From Hyaloperonospora brassicae (taxonomy: Eukaryota > Oomycota > Peronosporomycetes > Peronosporales > Peronosporaceae), in the NCBI GenBank assembly GCA_947650285.1, contig CANTFL010000174.1, positions 186,001 through 250,000 of the forward strand: DNA of 64,000 nucleotides, written 5' to 3'. Position numbers and translations under genes: made by a program. The notes beneath the pieces are model-generated. The model was not told the DNA's origin, made no database searches, and was given only the letters and a program-made list of their open reading frames with translations. Of the stretch, positions 55,237-64,000 are shown in pieces; the first letter of the stretch is position 1, and each line of letters opens with the position of its first letter.

Positions 55237-55665
55237 GCCGAGGTCGTAGGATCCGGACTTTCTAGCTGCCGAACTGCATTCCTCCTCGACGTTGCGCAGG
55301 TCCAGTTGTGGAAGATTTGCACAGGTACAATCATTCGTGTGCTTGCTTCGTACTAAATCTGACGAGAGCAACTAGCATCCTCACATGACGTATATACATG
55401 TACATATCTAATGAACATGGGTCCGAGAGCTATGAGTTCTATCATCTTGTTATCTTGTTTGGTGTGCTGAAAGTGGTAACAGAGATGCTGAAGACTGGAG
55501 AACGCAAACGGACGACGCGAGTCTCGTCCCAGCGTCGACATGTTGTTCCAGTGAACCAGTTACACCGAGCTCGGAAAGAATAGCAAAGTCCTAGTCGTGC
55601 CCTTGTCGACACCGGACGCTCGAGAGACAAGTCATAGTAGTAGCAGAGCGATGTCGGAGCTTGAG
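55237..55665. repeat. Duplicated unit, copy C downstream flank (right end of the array)
   Basis: This matches 7626-8060 after effector B, and from 55354 the start of the window. Similarity stops near 55665, the right border of the tandem array. Confidence 0.85.
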
Positions 55666-56369
55666 TTTTCGCTAGCCACAGCGTGTCGATTGACTACCAC
55701 AAGGTGGGTGCACATCCCGCACGTAGATGCGTGGGGTCAGCTTGCGTTGAGAACAAACACGCTGCTTTGAGCGATGACGAAAGCAATGGTGCTACTATTC
55801 GGTGTAGAATGCAGCTGAAATAACGCAAACAGAGCAACACGCGTGATTCCACGACGTGTGGCAGTGACTGAGGTTCGAACAGGACCGTCGTCCATTAATC
55901 GGTCGACTCCAGTCATGTATTTGTAGCCGTGTGGTTGTAGCCGCTACGAAGTTCATATCGCCATTCACACAGTTGTTGATGCGGTTCACATGGAAAGGTT
56001 AAAGCTGTGGGACGCAAGCACGAAAGACGTACATGTAAAGATCTGAATCATTACAGCACAGTCGCGATCGTGATTGGCCCACCGTTATCCGTAATACTTG
56101 GGCTCAAAGTGGGTAGTAGTAGTACCTCACTCGAGCGACCGTTCGACCGTTTCGCTGTGCGCTTTCCAGAACATGGCTTGACTCGTATTTTAGCCAATCG
56201 TTTGCTGTCACTCCTCGTCGGACGCCTCGCGTGTTCCCATAAAACCAATAAACGATACTGTAATCCAAATACGCATTACCAGACACAGACAGACAGACGG
56301 ACAGACAGACGGACAGACAGACCGACAGATAGAGAGTAGGGACGAGAATACAGGCCGAGCGAGCACTCT
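55666..56369. other. Intergenic region upstream of the STIMATE-like gene
   Basis: No gene or transposon is recognised. It contains a CCAAT word at about 56193 and the CAGA microsatellite just before the gene, so the promoter probably lies in the right half. Confidence 0.5.
56283..56335. repeat. CAGA/CGGA microsatellite
   Basis: A short run of 4-bp units CAGA with interspersed CGGA, ending about 35 bp before the next start codon, probably within the 5' UTR. Confidence 0.9.
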
Positions 56370-57284
56370 ATGGCCATCAATGGAGACGAGTGCAAGCTTT
56401 TGGATGGCGAATTCGCGGCGCTGCTGCAAGTACTTCTGGGACTCATTGCGTTCTCCGTACTCGTGTTCAAGCGTCTGCGCGAAGTCCCTCGACGTCCGTT
56501 GATCGTGTGGTCGTTCGACGCGTCCAAGCAAATGATTGGCGCGACGTTTGCCCATGTCGCGAATTTAGGGATCGCGCTGGTCCTGTATTCGCACCAGCAA
56601 CCAGTGGAGAAAGCTGACAGCAAAACTGTGGACCAATGTGCACTGTACTTTGTCAACTTTACGCTCGACACGACGTTTGGCGTCGTGCTCAACTACGTGC
56701 TGCTCTCGGCACTGGCGCTCTTTGCGCTTCGCATGGGCTGGGTCGCACTGCAGACTACTGGGGACTATGGCACGCCTGTCCAAGTGCGCACGTGGCTCTT
56801 GCAAGTGCTTTCGTGGATTGTGGTGATCTCTACGTGCAAACTGATGATTGCAGCGGTGATTCTGGTCTTCCAGCAACCGCTTGGCGCGTTTGCCGTGCTG
56901 CTTTTCAAGCCGCTGGAACAGCATCCAGACGTCGAGTTGGTGCTCGTGATGATTGCGTGTCCCTGTCTGATGAACGCGCTGCAGTTTTGGGTGCAAGATA
57001 GTTTCCTGAAGAAAGACGTGCGGGACGAGAGCTTTGTCGTGGCTCAGGCCGTGCAGTCGCCTCATCCCCACGTAGACGGTGAGTCTGGTAAAGTGCCTGC
57101 TCTCAAGACACCTGCAGCCGAGAAGTGCAGTGAACCTGGAAAAGAAGAGGCGACACTTGCTGTTGTGGCTCGTGAGGAGAAGCAGGAAGCGGAACCGGAG
57201 GTAAACGAGTCAGCTTCACCCGTCGTGCCCATGCAAACCATGCCCTGTACTAGTGCTACTAGTAGCCCTCCTTCAATTGAATAG
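56370..57284 (+). CDS. STIMATE/TMEM110-type multi-pass membrane protein
   Basis: The 304-residue protein matches the STIMATE (TMEM110) family by its order of motifs: LLQVLLGLIAFSVLVFKRLR (19-38), the SFDASKQMIGATFAHVAN signature (48-65), CALYFVNFTLDTTFGVVL (90-107), GDYGTP (131-136) and MNALQFWVQDSFL (201-213). Five hydrophobic segments lie at about 15-33, 54-74, 96-120, 141-167 and 187-206. The C-terminus (214-304) is Glu/Pro/Ser-rich and probably cytosolic. In animals the protein sits in the endoplasmic reticulum at contacts with the plasma membrane and promotes STIM-dependent calcium entry; fungal relatives are annotated as vacuolar membrane proteins. The function here is inferred. The gene is intronless, and the first ATG gives the family's usual N-terminus. 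It converges on the CBS gene with 85 bp between stops. Confidence 0.87.
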   Translation: MAINGDECKLLDGEFAALLQVLLGLIAFSVLVFKRLREVPRRPLIVWSFDASKQMIGATFAHVANLGIALVLYSHQQPVEKADSKTVDQCALYFVNFTLDTTFGVVLNYVLLSALALFALRMGWVALQTTGDYGTPVQVRTWLLQVLSWIVVISTCKLMIAAVILVFQQPLGAFAVLLFKPLEQHPDVELVLVMIACPCLMNALQFWVQDSFLKKDVRDESFVVAQAVQSPHPHVDGESGKVPALKTPAAEKCSEPGKEEATLAVVAREEKQEAEPEVNESASPVVPMQTMPCTSATSSPPSIE

Positions 57285-57369
57285 CAGCACCTGGTGTCGT
57301 TTTCTCCATACAGAAATTCAACTTCTAGAATCGTAGTCATTACCGTCATCGTCCTTCAACCCTGTTTAC

Positions 57370-60300
57370 CTATTTGCGCCGCATCAGCATAAGAGCTACA
57401 GCACCCAGACCCACCAGTGTCGCGGCTCCACCAGCAATGACGTTGTTCGTGAGCGAGAAGCTGTGGTAGCTGCGACCGCCATGACGATTCATGCGGCGAG
57501 ATTTCTTGCTCTTCCGTCGTACGATCTCCTCGTCCGAACTGCTGCCGTCGATACTGCCCTCATGCGATGCCATCTCGTCTACCTTGGTAAGCAACCGGCT
57601 GTGCGGCTTGGAGCCGGCCGCGTTTGACTCACTCGTAGCCGCACTCGCAGCTGAGCTGACAACACTACCGTTGCCGTCATGTTGCTGACGCTGTACTACA
57701 TCTACCTCCATCACTAAACGCTTCCACCCGACGCGCTGAGCCATGTGCACAGCCTCAACAAGACTCTCATCGGACGTCAGCAGCGCTAAATCCCCCTCGT
57801 CGTCTTTGTACTTAAGCCGCAGCGCCTCGTTGTTGTCAAGACCCATTTTGAATCGAATCTGATCCAGGAGTGGGCCAATTGACTGGAACTGGCACATTAT
57901 GCGATGGAAATGGCCCTGCGGTCCGTCGCTAATCTTGAAGACAAAAGTGTTCTCGTCTGTCGACTTCTGCATCAAGACACTTGTCGTCGTGGTGTTGGCA
58001 CCGCTGACGACGGAGACGCTCTCGCCCAGTTCCGCATACGCACCCAGCGAATTTGAATACCGGCCAGCTCCATTGGTACCCACAGCACTAGCCGTCGGAG
58101 TGGAGATGCTGCCTCTAGCATTAAACTCGTCACGTTCGAACTCCTCGATAGTGCCCACAGAACGGGCGTCATCGTTCACTCCGCCATACGCACCTCCCGC
58201 TACTTCTTCTTGCAAATTCATCGCGGTCTGCCAGAACTGTCTCCAGTCGCCATTCGATGTACCACCCGAAGTGGTCTGAAACTGGCCGTAGCTCAGACAA
58301 ATGACGTCCGCCATACCTAGGATCTCGCCATCGTCTGCCAGCACTGGCATGAACAGCTGGCGGGCATCGTGCAGGGAACGCAAGCCTTCCACAATGCTTA
58401 CGTCGGGCCCCATAAGATCTGGGTCCACCGTCATCACTTCTTCCACCGTAGTGCTTTCCGCACACAGCCCCTTCGCCACGAGCTTGCGCAGCAGATCCTT
58501 GGTTGTCACCATACCGCACAGCTCCTGGTCATCATTCAGAACGATCGCAGCTTTCTTCGTGTTTGCCATCAGCCTTGCTGCGCGTGCAGCCGTGGTATGA
58601 ATATTCACGACTGGCGGCATGATCTCGCCGTCGAGTGCATCTCCCACGGTAGGCCGTACCATTTTCTCCATCATGGGGCCGAGTAGTCGCTGCAAATTTG
58701 ATCCGGAACCAAGATCCCGCGAGAATTCAGACGCTGCCGCCTCTGTTGACTGCTGCACCTTCTCGAGACATGTTATAGCGTCGTACAAACATTTCGAGAT
58801 GTCCAGCATACCTTGTGGTATGCCATCAGAGCCGAGGACAGGCAAGTGCTTGAACCGACCCTCTAGCATTTTCGTTATAGCCTCAATCGCCTGGTCTTCC
58901 ATGTACACACACGAAGGCTTTGTGGTCATCACTGACGCTACGGAGCAGCTCTCCGGATCCAGATCTTCCGCCAGAACGCGGCGCGTGATGTCAGTGTCCG
59001 TCAAGATACCACGAAGCTCGCCCTCCTCTGTCGTCACCACTACCGCCTCAACACGAGCTTGCCGCATGCGCTTCGCAGCCTCCGACACAGTGATAAACTC
59101 GTTGATGCGAGTCACCTCCTGAGGTCGCAACATCGACACAGGACGCATCGCGCCTTCCGGCTCAGCGACATGGTCGATCATGGAAGAGTGGTGGCTTTCC
59201 GTGTACCTACCAGGGCGTCGGCGCGAAATTCGTGAGCCAGTCATACTAGCGAGCTCACTGAAGCTATCTTCATCGTAATCGAGGGCCAGGGACAAGTCCC
59301 AAAAGGCACGCCAATCCAAGTCTTGATCGGTGGCCTTGCCACTTTCAGCTGCAGCGCCGCTTGCGAATGTACCGTAACACAAGGACAGCACATCCAGCAT
59401 GCCTACAATCGTCGATGTTTCGTTGTTGACGACCGGCAGGTGCAGGAAATTGTGCTCATACATGATGTGCAATGCTTCAATAAGCTTTGTCTGCGGTGGA
59501 GCCGTCTCGGGATCAGGCGTCATGACCTCACCGACTGTCGTCTCGGCGGCGTCCAGACCTGCACCGGTTACCCGTAGCAATAGATCTTTCGGCGTGAACA
59601 CACCCAGTACTTTTCTTGTGAGTGCCGAGGTGCCGATGTCGTAGCTTCCAGTGCTAATCGAAGAGCGCTGTCCTCCACTGACAGAAGAGCTGTTATCACT
59701 TGTCGGATCGTCCACAATCAGTGCGGCCTTACGAGACGCAGCCATCTGGCGCGCCACTTCCATCACCGTATCGTGCTTACTTACGAGAGGAGGAAGCGTC
59801 TCGTCTTCCAGAATGGAGTCCACCGTGGGCGAAAGAAGCTTCTCCACCATAGGACCTACAAGCTGCTTCAGCGCGCCCTGGCCAGCACCAATACCAGTAG
59901 CTTGTAACTGCTTATCGAGGCGTTGCCGGAGCGGGCCACTTGACAGCTGCTGCACTTTCTCAATACGTGTGATGGCGTCGTAAAGACACTTCTGAATACG
60001 AAGCATTCCCGCAACCATACCTGATTCGTCTACGACCGGCAAGTGACGGAACTTACCCTCAAGCATCATGAACATAGCATCCATGGCACTATCGCGTTCG
60101 TCAACAAACTTCGGGTCTGGGGTCATTGCATCCAGCACGCTCACATAAAACGGATCATTGCCCAAAGCCACCACGCGTCGAGTCACATCGGTATCTGTAA
60201 GGATACCGAGAAGCCCGCCATCCCGCCCGATGATTAGCGCTGCGTCCGTTTGCGCGACACTCATCTCTTTGGCAGCATCAGCAACTGAGACTGTCTCCGA

Positions 60301-63300
60301 AATTGTAATCGCCTTCGACGGCCGCAGCTTCGATACAGGGCGCACGTTTCCTGTTGCCAAAACCGCTTGTCGGCTCTTTTGGCTAACGCCACTGGTGCTT
60401 GGCGCAATGTTGTGAGAAAATCCGCTGTAGAAACTGTGGTGCGACGACACATCGTCGCCAGTTGCCTCAAATGAAGCATTCCAAAAGGATTTCCATTCGC
60501 TCGGCTTACCCTTCGCGAACGAACCATAGCTTAGAGAGAGCACGTCAATCAGACCAATGGGCTTTTTGTTGCCCTCAGATTGCATCACGGCCAAGTACAA
60601 CGTTTTGTTGTCGTGCATCGTGTGCATAGCGTCAACCACCGAAGATGTCCCACTTATGGTCACATCTTTTTCCAGCATCACTTCGCACACAGGTGTCGTG
60701 TGGACAGGCAAGCCACGAGCGAGCACTCTCTCTAGCAATTCTTTGGGCGTAAAAATGCCACAGAACTGACCGCGATTATTTACAACCAGAGCTCCCTTTC
60801 TGGTGACAGCCATTTGCTTCGACACTTCGTACACAGACGTGTAACGCTGTACGCGAGGGGGGTCAATGCCTTCTTCATCAACCAGCGTTTTGAGGTCCGG
60901 CGCAAACATCTTGTCCACCATAGAACCAAGAAGGTGAGAAACTCCACCAGAACGTCCATTCCCACTCACGCGGCTCATCATCTCCTTCTCTAACGTGTGA
61001 CGCAATAACGCAGATGACTGCTCTGACTTTTCCATCTTCCGGATCGCATCGTACAAACACTTCGCAATGCTTAGGATGCCTACAACGGGACCGTTGCGCT
61101 CGACAACCGGTAGATGACGGAACTTGCCTTCCAGCATGGTAATAAGCGCATCAACAGCAGGGTCATCCATCGACACAAACACAGGGTTACGAGTCATGAC
61201 ATCACCCACTAGCGTGGAATCTAGTGGCCTGTTTTCCGCTACAACACGGCGCGTCAAATCCGTGTCCGTGATTATACCGGCAAGCATCCCATCTTCGGAT
61301 ACTACCAGAACACAATCCATTTTCTTTCGACCCATCGTTCGTGATAGCTCCGCAATGGTTGTTGTCTCCGAAACAGTCAGCACCTTCGTTGGCCGCAGCT
61401 TCGCCACTGTGCGACTCTTCTCCTCACGCTCTGCCCTCGACAACAACGTGGTGCGCTCACGGTCACCTGCCTCCGATGGCAGAGATGGTTGATCGAGCTG
61501 CAGAGTCGTGTTCCAGAACTCATGCATCTGCTCGCGATCCTCACCATATATTGCGTCGATCGTGCCATAGCTGAGATCAAGAACGTCTACCATACCGACG
61601 AGTTCGTTCGAATCATCCTTCAGTACAGGCAAGTTGAGAATGCGGGAATCGTGCATTATTTGCAACCCGTCCAGCACGGACGTCGTTGGCGTGGCAATCT
61701 CAGGGTCATTTAGCATCACGTCTTCCACATATGTGGCCGAAGCCTTGAGACCCTTGGCAATTACGTTGAGCACCAGTTCGTTAGGAGAGAAGATGCCAAC
61801 GAGCTTATCAGGGTCAATATCATCAACAATCAGCGCAGCTTTCTTTGTCATTGCCATCGCCTTCACGACTTCGCTCACTAAAGACGACTTCGGAAGACGT
61901 GGTGCCGGTGTCGCACCATTTTGCATCTCGTTGTGCACGATCGAGCCCAAAGTAGGTGCCGAGAGCTTTTCCAGCATTGGGGCAAGCAGGTGCTGAAGAG
62001 CTGAAGATTTGCCACTTTTCTCTAGCGACGCCTTCAACTGATCCGTCGAGTGCATGGCGTGTTCGAGACGCTTCGAGACGTCGTAGATGCACTTGCCGAT
62101 ATTCAGGACACCAGCTATACTGTTGCCGTCAACAACAGGCAAATGACGAAAATGTCCCTCTTGCATCGACAGAAGCGCGTCAATCGCACTGTCATTAGGC
62201 GATACGTACTTAATGTCTCTCGTCATCACGTTACATATAGGAACCTCTTCTGGAATCAAATTCAGCGCCAGCACGCGGCGACATATATCGGTATCAGTAA
62301 GAATACCATTCAAACCTCCACTTTCATCAACAACAAGCACAGCGTCCGTTCGCTTTTGCTTCATCAATAACGCAGCTTCAAACACTGTTGCGACTTCATC
62401 AATAGTGATGGCGGGAAGAGGGCGCAAACTGGACACTGGACGGACACTTACGCCTTTGTCGCGGTCTTTCTGTTGGCGAACCTTGCTAGCAACAGACCAA
62501 GTGGACATCGATCTGCCTGACGTCATTGACGTAGTCTCATCATCGTGATAGTCGAATGCAGCGTTCAACAGCTTACCAATCTCGCGAGACTCACCAAAAG
62601 TTGCGAAGCTAAGGGATAGTACATCAGCCACACCCATGATCTCGCCGGAACCCGACGATACCACCGGCAAATTAAGAAACTTCCCATCGTGCATGATATG
62701 GAAGGCATCGAGCACTGATGTCTCTGGTGCGGCCGACTCCGGGTTCGGAGTCATCACATCACTGACGGACGTAGTGTTCACATCCAAATCTTCCGCAATC
62801 ACGCGAAGCAACAAGTCTTTCGGAGTGAAAATTCCGATGAGGCTCTGCAATTCCGAAGAAGACGACACCACCAAAGCTGGTCTTCTGGCCTCCGCCATGT
62901 AAGTCGTTGCCTCGTAGACCGTCATGTTTCCATACACAAGCGGTGCCATGACCTCACCTGGCGCGGACAGCACATCACGGAGCGTGGGAGATAACATTTT
63001 TTCAAGCATTCCACGCAGCAAGACGTTGTCTCTCTTTGCTCCAAGCTCCTGCTGTAGTGAAGCTGACATGTTCTCTGCTCGTCGGATCGCATCGTGCAAA
63101 CATTTTGCAACGTTGAGCACTCCAACGATACTACCGCTCTGGGAACTAATTACTGGTAAGTGGCGAAATTTTCCGCTAAGCATTGTATCCATAGCATCTA
63201 CTGCACTATCCTCCAGGCTGACACAACTGGGGTTCCGTGTCATCACTGACGCAATAGCAACTCTGGCGGGATTCAAGCCCTTCGACACTACACGCTGTGC

Positions 63301-64000
63301 AGCATCCGTATCGGAGAAAATACCAGTCAAAGCTCCTTCCCAGTTAGTCACGAGAATAGCGGCGGCGCGATGAGATTTCATCATTCTTGCAGCTTCCAAC
63401 ACAGTCGAATCTTCACGAACGGTAATTGCTTTGGCCGGACGGAGGCGAGCAACCGTGCGTGACGGGTCCGCCATTGACGACGGCTTTTTCGCTTTCGAAG
63501 ACGTAGACATCATCGACGAATGCGACTTCGCATAAGAATGTCCTGACGTTGTCGAGCTATTTGAACCTGATCGCCGGCGATGCTCAAACGGTGGCTGCTT
63601 CGTAGAAGGCATCACTGGGTTTAGGGTTTTCGACTCCCAGCGAACGCTCGGAGAAGGTCCATTGTAAATTGCGGGAGGCCGTCTCGGTACCGCACTGGGT
63701 GCCGCAGGAATTTCTTTGGAGACGGTCGAGGTATTTACTGGTGCAGCAACTGCCGAAGGTTCTTTACGCAATTGTGCCGAAGGTGATGCAAGTGGGCTGG
63801 CCAATGGAGCTGGAGCTGCATGACATGCCTGTAGGGCTGATACTTGAAGACCCTCGGAAGCAGACCGCTTCTCACCAGGCAGAGCAGCAGGTGCAGAGCT
63901 CGGTGCGGGAGGCGTCCGTGTAGCAGGCTGTGGTTCGGGCTCCTCTGGTAAAGGCGTTTTGTTCTTCGGGGAAGGGGCTGCTGCTGCTGAAATCGCTGGT
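57370..64000 (-). CDS. Giant multi-CBS, PB1-domain, tail-anchored protein (5' end beyond window)
   Basis: One open frame of 2209 visible codons runs from the window edge to TAG 57370-57372. The frame is open through 64000 (Pro/Ala-rich start), so the true start lies outside; a TTG at 63804 is not a credible start. Counting from that TTG, five homologous modules of four CBS motifs each lie at about 116-405, 455-750, 798-1097, 1154-1480 and 1553-1842. Each opens with R(T/P)V..LRP and contains ILTDTD..RRV, GKFRHLPV and GIFTPKDLL-type motifs. A PB1 domain follows (1952-2036, with YKDDEGDLALLTSDESL), then a Ser-rich basic stretch, and one membrane helix at 2120-2140 before MRRK. CBS pairs bind adenine nucleotides; PB1 mediates protein pairing. 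Related fungal and plant proteins usually have four CBS motifs and one PB1. Its role is unknown. Confidence 0.93.
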   Translation of the reverse strand, partial: PAISAAAAPSPKNKTPLPEEPEPQPATRTPPAPSSAPAALPGEKRSASEGLQVSALQACHAAPAPLASPLASPSAQLRKEPSAVAAPVNTSTVSKEIPAAPSAVPRRPPAIYNGPSPSVRWESKTLNPVMPSTKQPPFEHRRRSGSNSSTTSGHSYAKSHSSMMSTSSKAKKPSSMADPSRTVARLRPAKAITVREDSTVLEAARMMKSHRAAAILVTNWEGALTGIFSDTDAAQRVVSKGLNPARVAIASVMTRNPSCVSLEDSAVDAMDTMLSGKFRHLPVISSQSGSIVGVLNVAKCLHDAIRRAENMSASLQQELGAKRDNVLLRGMLEKMLSPTLRDVLSAPGEVMAPLVYGNMTVYEATTYMAEARRPALVVSSSSELQSLIGIFTPKDLLLRVIAEDLDVNTTSVSDVMTPNPESAAPETSVLDAFHIMHDGKFLNLPVVSSGSGEIMGVADVLSLSFATFGESREIGKLLNAAFDYHDDETTSMTSGRSMSTWSVASKVRQQKDRDKGVSVRPVSSLRPLPAITIDEVATVFEAALLMKQKRTDAVLVVDESGGLNGILTDTDICRRVLALNLIPEEVPICNVMTRDIKYVSPNDSAIDALLSMQEGHFRHLPVVDGNSIAGVLNIGKCIYDVSKRLEHAMHSTDQLKASLEKSGKSSALQHLLAPMLEKLSAPTLGSIVHNEMQNGATPAPRLPKSSLVSEVVKAMAMTKKAALIVDDIDPDKLVGIFSPNELVLNVIAKGLKASATYVEDVMLNDPEIATPTTSVLDGLQIMHDSRILNLPVLKDDSNELVGMVDVLDLSYGTIDAIYGEDREQMHEFWNTTLQLDQPSLPSEAGDRERTTLLSRAEREEKSRTVAKLRPTKVLTVSETTTIAELSRTMGRKKMDCVLVVSEDGMLAGIITDTDLTRRVVAENRPLDSTLVGDVMTRNPVFVSMDDPAVDALITMLEGKFRHLPVVERNGPVVGILSIAKCLYDAIRKMEKSEQSSALLRHTLEKEMMSRVSGNGRSGGVSHLLGSMVDKMFAPDLKTLVDEEGIDPPRVQRYTSVYEVSKQMAVTRKGALVVNNRGQFCGIFTPKELLERVLARGLPVHTTPVCEVMLEKDVTISGTSSVVDAMHTMHDNKTLYLAVMQSEGNKKPIGLIDVLSLSYGSFAKGKPSEWKSFWNASFEATGDDVSSHHSFYSGFSHNIAPSTSGVSQKSRQAVLATGNVRPVSKLRPSKAITISETVSVADAAKEMSVAQTDAALIIGRDGGLLGILTDTDVTRRVVALGNDPFYVSVLDAMTPDPKFVDERDSAMDAMFMMLEGKFRHLPVVDESGMVAGMLRIQKCLYDAITRIEKVQQLSSGPLRQRLDKQLQATGIGAGQGALKQLVGPMVEKLLSPTVDSILEDETLPPLVSKHDTVMEVARQMAASRKAALIVDDPTSDNSSSVSGGQRSSISTGSYDIGTSALTRKVLGVFTPKDLLLRVTGAGLDAAETTVGEVMTPDPETAPPQTKLIEALHIMYEHNFLHLPVVNNETSTIVGMLDVLSLCYGTFASGAAAESGKATDQDLDWRAFWDLSLALDYDEDSFSELASMTGSRISRRRPGRYTESHHSSMIDHVAEPEGAMRPVSMLRPQEVTRINEFITVSEAAKRMRQARVEAVVVTTEEGELRGILTDTDITRRVLAEDLDPESCSVASVMTTKPSCVYMEDQAIEAITKMLEGRFKHLPVLGSDGIPQGMLDISKCLYDAITCLEKVQQSTEAAASEFSRDLGSGSNLQRLLGPMMEKMVRPTVGDALDGEIMPPVVNIHTTAARAARLMANTKKAAIVLNDDQELCGMVTTKDLLRKLVAKGLCAESTTVEEVMTVDPDLMGPDVSIVEGLRSLHDARQLFMPVLADDGEILGMADVICLSYGQFQTTSGGTSNGDWRQFWQTAMNLQEEVAGGAYGGVNDDARSVGTIEEFERDEFNARGSISTPTASAVGTNGAGRYSNSLGAYAELGESVSVVSGANTTTTSVLMQKSTDENTFVFKISDGPQGHFHRIMCQFQSIGPLLDQIRFKMGLDNNEALRLKYKDDEGDLALLTSDESLVEAVHMAQRVGWKRLVMEVDVVQRQQHDGNGSVVSSAASAATSESNAAGSKPHSRLLTKVDEMASHEGSIDGSSSDEEIVRRKSKKSRRMNRHGGRSYHSFSLTNNVIAGGAATLVGLGAVALMLMRRK

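Noticed and set aside
63802..63804. TTG as start of the CBS protein
   Set aside because: It is not a normal eukaryotic start, and the same frame is open to the window edge.

Overview
The window is nuclear DNA of an oomycete, most likely a Peronosporales plant pathogen (Phytophthora or downy mildew type). The basis is two secreted RXLR-dEER effector genes, Ty3/gypsy retrotransposons with chromodomains, a pogo-like DNA transposon with spliceosomal introns, and ordinary eukaryotic genes at the right end. The exact species cannot be read from the sequence.

The backbone from 1 to about 55665 is a tandem array of one duplicated unit: an RXLR effector gene plus about 3 to 4 kb of flank. Copy A's effector lies just off the left edge and its downstream flank starts at position 1. 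Copy B's effector is at 6804-7625 and copy C's at 53709-55034. Copy A's flank carries a pogo element (2784-5093) and a 913-bp insertion with an 18-bp target duplication. Copy B's flank has been swollen to about 46 kb by nested retroelements.

Nesting in copy B's flank: a chromovirus E1 (10126-18135, +); a 5'-truncated LINE on the minus strand (ends 18724 and 44998, 16-bp target duplication); inside the LINE, gypsy element E5 (19081-27733, +) and a fused pair E2/E3 (28735-44105, +) sharing one chimeric LTR; finally chromovirus E4 (45372-53307, -). None is intact. E2, E3 and E4 share the same 56-nt deletion of the reverse transcriptase YFDD motif, so that defective lineage must have spread in trans. 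E1, E3 and E4 keep a textbook -1 frameshift site between gag and pol.

All four chromoviruses carry, between the end of pol and the 3' LTR and reaching about 0.6 kb into pol, a second gene on the opposite strand. It is conserved in protein features: an acidic Ser-rich N-terminus, a YSGESD motif, a Cys cluster, a charged coiled coil and a basic C-terminus. It overlaps the chromodomain in antisense. E5 has a different antisense reading frame in the same place. This is the most unusual system in the window.

The right end (56370-64000) is single-copy gene space: a STIMATE/TMEM110-type membrane protein gene, converging on a very large gene encoding five tandem four-CBS modules (20 CBS motifs), a PB1 domain and a C-terminal membrane anchor. 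The second gene runs off the right edge. No tRNA, rRNA or CRISPR array was seen.
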